From Podila epigama (taxonomy: Eukaryota > Mortierellomycota > Mortierellomycetes > Mortierellales > Mortierellaceae), in the NCBI GenBank assembly GCA_015679605.1, contig JAAAVE010000027.1, forward strand, positions 1 to 24,883: a stretch of 24,883 nt of DNA, in the 5' to 3' direction. This document shows, one piece after another, positions 18,328-24,883 of the stretch. How positions within the stretch are numbered: the stretch's first letter is position 1; each line of letters begins with the position of its first letter. The notes under the pieces are model-generated. The model ran no database searches and was not told the DNA's origin. It worked only from the letters and a program-made list of their open reading frames with translations. A program made the translations under genes and the position numbers.

Positions 18328-21300
18328 TCAATAGTAAGGCTGCTGGCCAGGTGGAGGCATGAATCGGCGGGGTGTTGGAGGCGCACGTGAGGAACGCGAA
18401 CCATATCCATCGTGAGTACCTGGGCCGCCATGGCCAGGAGGTCCGGTCATGTGGCCACCTTGACCCATATGGCCACCAGGTGCGCCTGTCCATGGTGCAC
18501 CACCCCAGGGTGTGCCCCAGGGAGCTGCCTGCATGGGCTGTATTGGGTGGTGACCCATATGGGCTGGGGGTTGATGTGGCACATAGTGGTGTGAGCCCAT
18601 GGACGATGATGACGACGCATGCATTCCTCCATGTCCATGCGATCCACCCATATGCATCGATGATCGGCTACTGGGTGTTGGTGCAGCAGCAGGCTTGGGT
18701 CGGCTCATTTGCATCATCATCTCCTTGAAACTGTTGGTCAACGATGCCACATCCTTGCACTCTTTTGATGTCTGACCCTTGAGCACATATGTCTCTGGGA
18801 GCACCTTGATGCCCATCTCATGGATCGGGCGGTTGCCTCCCAACTTGTAGACCAGCAAAAAGTAGCCCGCATGCTTTCTGTCCATAGTGAATCCATACAC
18901 TGCAGAACCTGGCTTGGCCTTTGTTTGAGTATCCAGTGATTGTTCTAATACAGTCAACAATGTCAAGGAGTCGAGTCAAGTAAAGAGTGCGAAGGTTAGT
19001 TAACGAGTGCGAGGGCATCATGTCTATGCAAATGTATGGATGGACTCGATCACATACAATTACAACAAAAATAAATAATACAACAAACACTTACTCAGGT
19101 CTGCAACATTCTCCTTGTACTTGGGATTAGAGATCAAACTCTCCATCTTGGCCAAGATTGACTCAATGTGCGATACAAGCAACTCGTCCAGGTCACTATA
19201 TGTCATGTTATCGACCTTCAATGTCTTGCCCAGGCTGTAGTCATCCTTCTTGTCCGTCTCCAAGATATCTGTCAGATCGGTCATGATAACATGTTCAACG
19301 ATAGTTAGACAACCGTTTTGATATGGCATCCCAATATACAACAATAAAAAAAATACAAGGCATATTACTTCAAAGAAAACAAGTAAAAACTTACCAAAGT
19401 GCTTGTAAAAGTTCTCGGCCAACTTGACAGTAATCGCCAAGTGGTCGACACCACGCGTCGACGGGCGGATGATATGCTCGCCGCGAGCCTTGTCTGCAAG
19501 GTACTTGACGGCTTCATCCGCAGTCATGTTCTTGAAGAGTGGATGGTTGATCTTGCGAGCAACAAAGTTACTCTTCTTGACCTTGGTATTCACCTGGTTA
19601 CGGGCCTTCTCCTCCTCAAACAGGTCAAACATACGGTCGGGCTGGAGGCCACGAAGCTTCAAGTCACCTTGGCGTAACTCGCTCTCCTTACAGCTCAACT
19701 CTGCGTAAAACTTTTCCTTGTCCAGGCGAAGAATCTTCACCTGCAATGTCTGTCCTTCACTCAGAACATCTGTCAAGGCACCAATCTTTGAATCAGAAAC
19801 ATTCTGGATCGCCAAAACACCGTCCACGCCGCAGTCCAGTCGGCATGTTGCATTGCGGTCGCGGATCTTGGCCACCAATGCAGGCACAATAAAACCTTCC
19901 CTCAACGTCTGGTCTGTCTCACCCGTCAACATTGTAAATATGGCCTCGGGTGAGGCACGCTCGAAGGGCTTGCGAGGATCACGGAAGGGGTGCTGCAACT
20001 CGACCTTGATCATCTCCAGCGTCATGCGCTTGGGCTCGTGCTGAATCAATTCAAGCTGGTGTGCATAATCCTCCAACAGCAACTCATTCAGCTTCTCGGC
20101 TCCATCATCCCGCATCAACTCTTCAACGTGCTGCGATTCATTCTCGTACTCTTCCAGTCCCTCCTCATCAATCTCAAGAGCATCTGCTGCCATCTTTCGG
20201 GCCAGCTTGTAGTCTTCGTGATGGATTCTCGTATCGTCCAAAACATCTCCGTTCATATTGGTCCGTACACGAAGGAAACTGCAACAGTTCATAAAGATCT
20301 TCCATGTCACCAGGTTGCGCATCACAAGATCACTACGCTTGTCCAGACTGGCACCATTCTGGTCATCCGACTCAATGTTTTTGATCAGACTCTGCGCCTT
20401 TCTAGGTCCAAGACCACAAATATACTTGAGCATGTGTGCCTTGTACGGCGAGGCCACCACCTCGTTAATGTCGATACCAACAGAGTTAATTATGTTGATC
20501 AAAGCCCGATCAAGAAGTTCTCTCAAACGATTCTCGTTAACAAGATGCTGGAGTGGGTGCTGGCGAATGTTGATCAGGTCGCTTCCAAGAGCCGCATACT
20601 CGTTCATCGGGTTCTGAACCAACCTGGCAAGACTGATACAGTAACGGGTGATGGGGTTGGCATCCGGGAACTCTTCAATACCTCGCTTCGAGTTTTGGAA
20701 GAGTTTGGCAACCTCATCGTTGGTCATGATCACTGTCACATCGTCCCCACGCAGTTCCCGTAGATCGCTGACAGTCTTCTCCACTTGCTCCAGGAGACGA
20801 CGAGTCGAGACGTTGAAGCCTCCAACAACGACGACATCCGGCCGACGGTTGTCCATAAAATCAATAAGGTCCTTTTGTGACCGAGCATCACGCAGGCTGT
20901 CGATCTTCATGTGATCTGAGAACTTGCCATTATCATCCATATACACCACCTGAATCGCATCCTTGCTCGTCCCAGGTCCATGCGAGATAGCGACAACTCT
21001 TGGTGGGTATTGACGGTCACCTCTCATGCTGCGGCTTGCAAAAGGTGCGACATTCAATTTCTATTGACACCCACAGCAAAAAAGCAATATTAGAATTGTC
21101 CAAAGAAATGAAAACTTTGCTTGTTACAAGCATATAAAAAAAGATATGTTGTATGGACAAAGTACCTCTTCCAAGCTCATTTGGCATTTCTTGGCCACCC
21201 ACTCTTCAGCCTGCGTCCTCAGTTTTTCGCTCATGTAACGCTCCATGAGACCAAAAACTGTATCCTTGACAGCCAAGTTCAAGATCTTGCGTCGCAGCTC

Positions 21301-23685
21301 ATTCCATTGCTGAGCACTCTCCGAGTAATTGTCCGTCAAAAAGAAATCTTCAAGGCTGGCAAGGTAACGCTTCTCATCAGGGAGCTTGATCTCGACCTTG
21401 ACAAGTCCCTCAGACTGGGCCCGAAGGATTTGAAGGAATTGACCGTCGTGAAAGTCGCGGACGGATTTCTGAGCCAGGCGCTTGAAAGGGTAATAAGGGT
21501 GGAGTTCGTCAATTAAGATGGCACCTTGTTCAGTAGGAGTGACAGTGACGCAGGCTGTGGTCTCGTACTTTGACCGAATAGCCTTGCGCACTTGAGGATC
21601 CACTGCAATTTCTTGCGAGATAAGACTGATCGCGATCGAGATGACTCTGGATGCCGTCGTAAAGGTTGATCCTATATACCTTGATGCCGCCTCCTCAGGT
21701 GAGACGCTAACATCATCTGGATAGTGGCGCTTGTTACCCTCGAGAACGTTCGTTCCAAACTCACGAGCAGAGAGTGAGAAATCCTTGATGAAGCTAGCAA
21801 GTTGATCGCGCTTGTTCGTATCATAAGCACCTCCTGATCCTGGCCGCTTGAAGGCATCTCGCCTAGTGTCCATACGCTTCGAATATCGCAGATTGAGATT
21901 GTCTGAAATATCGCCGAGTTCCTCCAGCTTGACAGCCTTGAGCACAGCCTCGTCAATGTAGTCATCCTCAATGTTCTTGCGTCTCAAAAGCTCCTTGATA
22001 GCCTTCCTTCGCTCCAAGAAGGAGCGGAACTTTAGGTCGAGGTCGTAAATCTGCCAGAGATCGTCTCGGGACAAGAGTTGAGTGAGGTTCTGGCCGTCCA
22101 CTCGAGTAAAGTAGTCCCTGCGATGCGTCTCAATAAATGGAACCTCCAACAGCTCTTGTTGTGACATGAACTTTAAGACAGGTGTCACGCAGGCGGTGGG
22201 CAATGCTGGTAGGTCAACGCTTCTCCTATATTCATTGATCCACATAGTCTCTTCCTCAATGTCATTGTCCGTCAGCTCCTCTGCATCGACTCCACGGTGA
22301 AGCTGCATGCGCTCGGGTACGTTCTTGATACGAATGATCTCATCCAAATCTGTCATCATGCGTTCAGCAAGCACACCAGGCTCGAACACATCTTTCAAAC
22401 GTGGAGGCTCCTTGACTTCGTGATATGATTCTTCTCCGTTTTCCTTGCCCAAAGCATAGGCATAATCTTCACCGTCACCAAAGACTTCGTACCATTCGCC
22501 CCAGACTCTATTTTTGGCAGTAGAGATTACATCATGAGATGCATTAAAGGTGAATCTTTGTAGCCTCCACCGTGGCACAATTCTACCATGAAGAGAGAGT
22601 AATCGATGTACAAAAGACGGACACTTACTCTTCACTAAGACCGTCAATAGGAGCCCTCCGTGCTCTTGGCTTGACAGGTGCCTTTTCTCTTCGATCACGT
22701 CTGTCACGATCCACATCTTCGTCTTCCTCTTCGTCATCGTCGATAAAGCGATCCATCTCGTCATCATATCCGCCTTGATCATCGCCCATGTCGTCGTCTT
22801 CATCATCATCAAAGATTTTGTGAAGCGAATCATGTCTCGATGATCCTCGATCTTCTTCTTCTTCGTCCTCTTGCCGACGCTTCTTCAGACGTTTGAATTT
22901 CTAGAGTAAATAACAATTGTCATCAGTGCCTTTTTGTTCTTTCTCGACTCACTTTGGATCTCTATATTTTCCATTTTTGGATAGAGGCGAGTGCTTTCAA
23001 AATATCCCTTTTTTCTTTTCTCGCGCGATCCGATGAATGCTTTCAAAGTAAAAGGAAAAAAAAAGGTTTGTTACCTCTGGACGCTTGATCTTCACTCCAG
23101 TGTTTTCCTCCATGAGATCCAGATCCTCGTCATCCAAATCCTCCTCTACAGCAGCAAAAGAAAATATTCGCGAGCAGAGAACAGATAAATAGATTAGAAA
23201 GGAATAGTTGCTTTTGTCATTCTCCACTAATACGATAGAAAAACTGCATCCTTACCGATGACCTCTTTTCTTCTCTTCTTCTTTTTGGAAGATCGGCGTA
23301 CAATTTCTTCGTCCTCTTCTTCTTCCTCTTCTTCATCATCATCGACGATGAAGCCATCACGAACCTAGCAGATAACAAGAAACGAGAAGTGTATTAGAGA
23401 ATTAGGTACGCCCCCAATCATAAGAAATATGCAAGTCCATAACAGATCAAGTGTATTAGCTACCAGAAAAACATAGCATAGTGATAAAGGACAGTAGAAG
23501 AGAGCAGAAAGAAAGAAAGAAAGAAAGAAGTAGACTGGGAGCTGGAAAAAAGAATACATTACCCTTTTGATTTCTTCCTCATCGTCTTCTTCCTCTTCAG
23601 AGTCATCATCAGGGTCGCTGTCGTCGTAGCCGACTTCCTCGCCTTCTTCATCAGAGTAATTTCTTCTTTCCTCGTCGTCCGACAT
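18328..23685 (-). CDS. SPT6: Transcription elongation factor / histone chaperone Spt6
   Basis: Eight exons, in transcript order 23685-23563, 23364-23256, 23145-23075, 22900-22629, 22507-21166, 21060-19395, 19268-19095 and 18944-18328, give 1457 residues, close to the yeast length. Spt6 travels with RNA polymerase II and reassembles nucleosomes. The acidic N-terminus contains RDGFIVDDDEE and DLDLMEENTG, then EVFGDGEDYAYAL (Spn1/Iws1-side motif). The Tex-like core follows: LEE-KLNVAPF at the exon 5/6 joint, a YqgF-like fold (about 660-800), a helix-hairpin-helix ICGLGPRKAQ (about 855) and an S1 domain (about 1030-1100). The tandem SH2 region (about 1140-1330) has HIIRPSTRG with the phosphate-binding Arg. 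The tail is Gly/His/Met/Pro-rich, ending PPGQQPYY. Introns are 105-198 bp. Four of them fall in the first 200 codons. Intron 4 has two usable acceptors; I chose the one at 22508 from homology and intron length. Confidence 0.95.
23507..23528. repeat. (GAAA)n microsatellite in SPT6 intron 1
   Basis: About five AAAG/GAAA units on the plus strand, reading as a TTTC pyrimidine tract on the transcribed (minus) strand shortly after the first SPT6 donor. It is too far from the acceptor to be the polypyrimidine tract. Confidence 0.8.
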
Positions 23686-24344
23686 GGTAATTTCCTGACT
23701 CTTGACGCAAAAAAGAAAATGAGTTGGAGACAGAAATGGATTAAGAGTGGTGTTTTAAATATAGGAAATGGAATTCTCCTGATCCAATAGATGCGCCTCT
23801 TCTTCCGTGTTTTTCTGAGCTATTCTTTTTTTTTTTTTATGCGTGTGTTGTTGTTTTTTTATCCTTGCACGTCCAATCAAATTCTGCTGCGGACTGGAGG
23901 TGTTGTACCGCGATATACAGAGGTCAGAATGGGAACGAACGTAATCTTGTCGAAAGGAGGATGGACAATGAAAGTGCAAATCGCGAATAACCTTTTTTTT
24001 GTCAAGTGAGGGTGGCTGTGATCGCAGGATAAGTCACATGATCAGCTGTTCTCCATTTTAAAAACCGATCCCCTTAACATCTATAATTTTTGAATGAATC
24101 TCAGAGAAGAGAAGAGGGATTTGATCGCAGAGTAACATTACCACTCCATCGAGTCATTGACATAATCCATTGTATCATGGCACAAAAAGATCCACTCAAC
24201 CATAAAATAAATCCAACAAAAGAAAGCCAGACAGTAGAGAGAGTACATGATGATTGTGTATGGGAGAGAGGATAAAAAATATGACGAAAAAACTAGACTA
24301 CATAAAAAAAACTGGGAACAAGGTTGAAAAAAAAAACTCAATGC
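23686..24344. other. Intergenic space between NOP56 3' end and SPT6 5' end
   Basis: About 660 bp with no supported gene. On the minus strand it runs from the NOP56 3' UTR (T-rich) to the SPT6 promoter. A TATA-like CTATATTTAAAACA lies at 23751-23764, about 70 bp before the SPT6 ATG. A TCACATGA element lies near 24035-24042. No AATAAA is clear for NOP56. Confidence 0.55.
23751..23764 (-). promoter_or_regulatory. Candidate TATA element of SPT6
   Basis: Minus-strand reading contains TATATTTAAAA about 70 bp upstream of the SPT6 start codon. The position suits a TATA box with a short leader, but AT-rich matches of this kind are common. Confidence 0.4.
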
Positions 24345-24883
24345 TTACTTCTTCTCCTTCTTCTCCTTCTTCTCCTTCTTCTCCTTCTTTTCCTTCTTGT
24401 CCTCCTTGTCAGCCTTCTTCTCCTTCTTGTCCTCCTTCTTCTCCTTCTTCTCCTTCTTGTCCTCCTTCTCGGACTTGGACTTCTTGGACTTCGAGGCGGG
24501 GGCATCATCAGCCTTTCTCTTCTTGTTGATCGAAGGAATACCCTCATCACCAGCGGCGTCCTTGAGACCGTCGAGCACCTTCTTCATGGTATCGGCGTTC
24601 TTGGAGGGAGTGGCTCCGCTCTCGTAGAACTCGAGACGCTCCTCGACCTGCTCCTTCATGGCCTCACCAAACTTGGTGGTGGGCAACTCGCTGAAGCAAT
24701 CGATGCGGGAGGCGATCGAGCACTTGTTGGCGACAAAGCGCGAGATACGACCCTTGTTCTTGGCGCCAGCGCGGCCAATGAACGAAGAGTGGTAGATCAA
24801 ACCGTACTTGGGGGTGTTACCCTTGGTCTTCAAGGCACGGAAGAGAGCCTTCTCAGCACCGAGAATCTGGACGGTAGAGGCGG
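24345..24883 (-). CDS. NOP56: Box C/D snoRNP core protein Nop56, C-terminal part (5' end outside window)
   Basis: Nop56 is a core protein of box C/D snoRNPs, which guide 2'-O-methylation of rRNA and pre-rRNA processing in the nucleolus. The visible 178 codons begin in frame at the window edge with [18 protein letters not shown], then [37 protein letters not shown] and [28 protein letters not shown] and [12 protein letters not shown] are the Nop56 rather than Nop58 versions of the Nop domain. The tail after about 24500 is KKE/KED repeats. No intron interrupts this part. Codons are strongly biased to C/G-ending forms (AAG, CTC, GCC), as in highly expressed genes. It is tandem with SPT6 on the same strand. 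Confidence 0.95.
   Translation of the reverse strand, partial: ASTVQILGAEKALFRALKTKGNTPKYGLIYHSSFIGRAGAKNKGRISRFVANKCSIASRIDCFSELPTTKFGEAMKEQVEERLEFYESGATPSKNADTMKKVLDGLKDAAGDEGIPSINKKRKADDAPASKSKKSKSEKEDKKEKKEKKEDKKEKKADKEDKKEKKEKKEKKEKKEKK
24348..24494 (-). repeat. Coding Lys/Glu/Asp repeat (KKE tail of Nop56)
   Basis: Tandem AAGGAG-type codons encode KKE and KED units, ending KKEKK before the stop. Such tails are typical of Nop56 and Nop58 and contribute to nucleolar retention. Near-exact nucleotide repetition at the very end suggests slippage in copy number. Confidence 0.9.

Noticed and set aside
19990-20763. 257-codon open frame antisense to SPT6
   Set aside because: It lies opposite a well-supported conserved exon and shows no domain features; a shadow of SPT6 codon usage.
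22560-22833. Possible frameshift in SPT6, because the long central frame continues upstream with unrelated residues
   Set aside because: The true N-terminal exon (22629-22900) is in another frame and joins through a normal GTAAGT..AATAG intron. The combined protein stays in frame across all eight exons.

Overview
This window looks like nuclear DNA from an early-diverging filamentous fungus, most likely Mortierellomycota-like. That placement is my inference. It rests on dense GT..AG introns of about 105-220 bp, CA-rich or CT-rich leaders, a secreted GH18 chitinase with CBM5/12 modules, and fungal-type NADP-isocitrate dehydrogenase, SPT6 and NOP56. There are no bacterial operons, tRNAs, rRNAs, CRISPR arrays or transposase genes. 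I resolved nine protein-coding genes and 17 complete introns; two genes run off the window edges.

Left part (1-7069): the last two exons of a cytosolic-type NADP-isocitrate dehydrogenase (+) end tail-to-tail with a small mitochondrially targeted YCII-domain gene (-). That gene shares a short head-to-head promoter with an intronless TRAPPC13 gene (+), a subunit of the TRAPP vesicle-tethering complex. After a 1.5 kb gap comes a three-exon MFS transporter (+) related to the SLC18/vesicular amine transporters.

Middle (7070-16252): a five-exon type II membrane glycosyltransferase-like gene (+) with a DDD motif. Its last intron is 718 bp, far longer than any other here, and is built like a fungal promoter plus leader. 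A 2.8 kb gene-free stretch follows, carrying several tetranucleotide and dinucleotide arrays and a duplicated MCB-like box. It ends in a clear TATA box and pyrimidine-rich leader for a secreted chitinase (+, three exons).

Right part (16253-24883): a two-exon THEM6-like hotdog-fold gene (+) converges on an eight-exon SPT6 gene (-, 1457 residues when spliced). Upstream of SPT6, in tandem on the same strand, is the 3' end of NOP56 (-) with a Lys/Glu-rich tail.

The genes do not form an obvious pathway or cluster; this reads as ordinary fungal housekeeping and secretory content. I did not find a convincing new multi-gene system. The best second-look items are the promoter-like 718-bp intron, the SLC18-like transporter that keeps one but not the other of two acidic residues I compared, an optional 75-nt in-frame acceptor choice in SPT6, and the chitinase with Ala at the first position of its catalytic motif.
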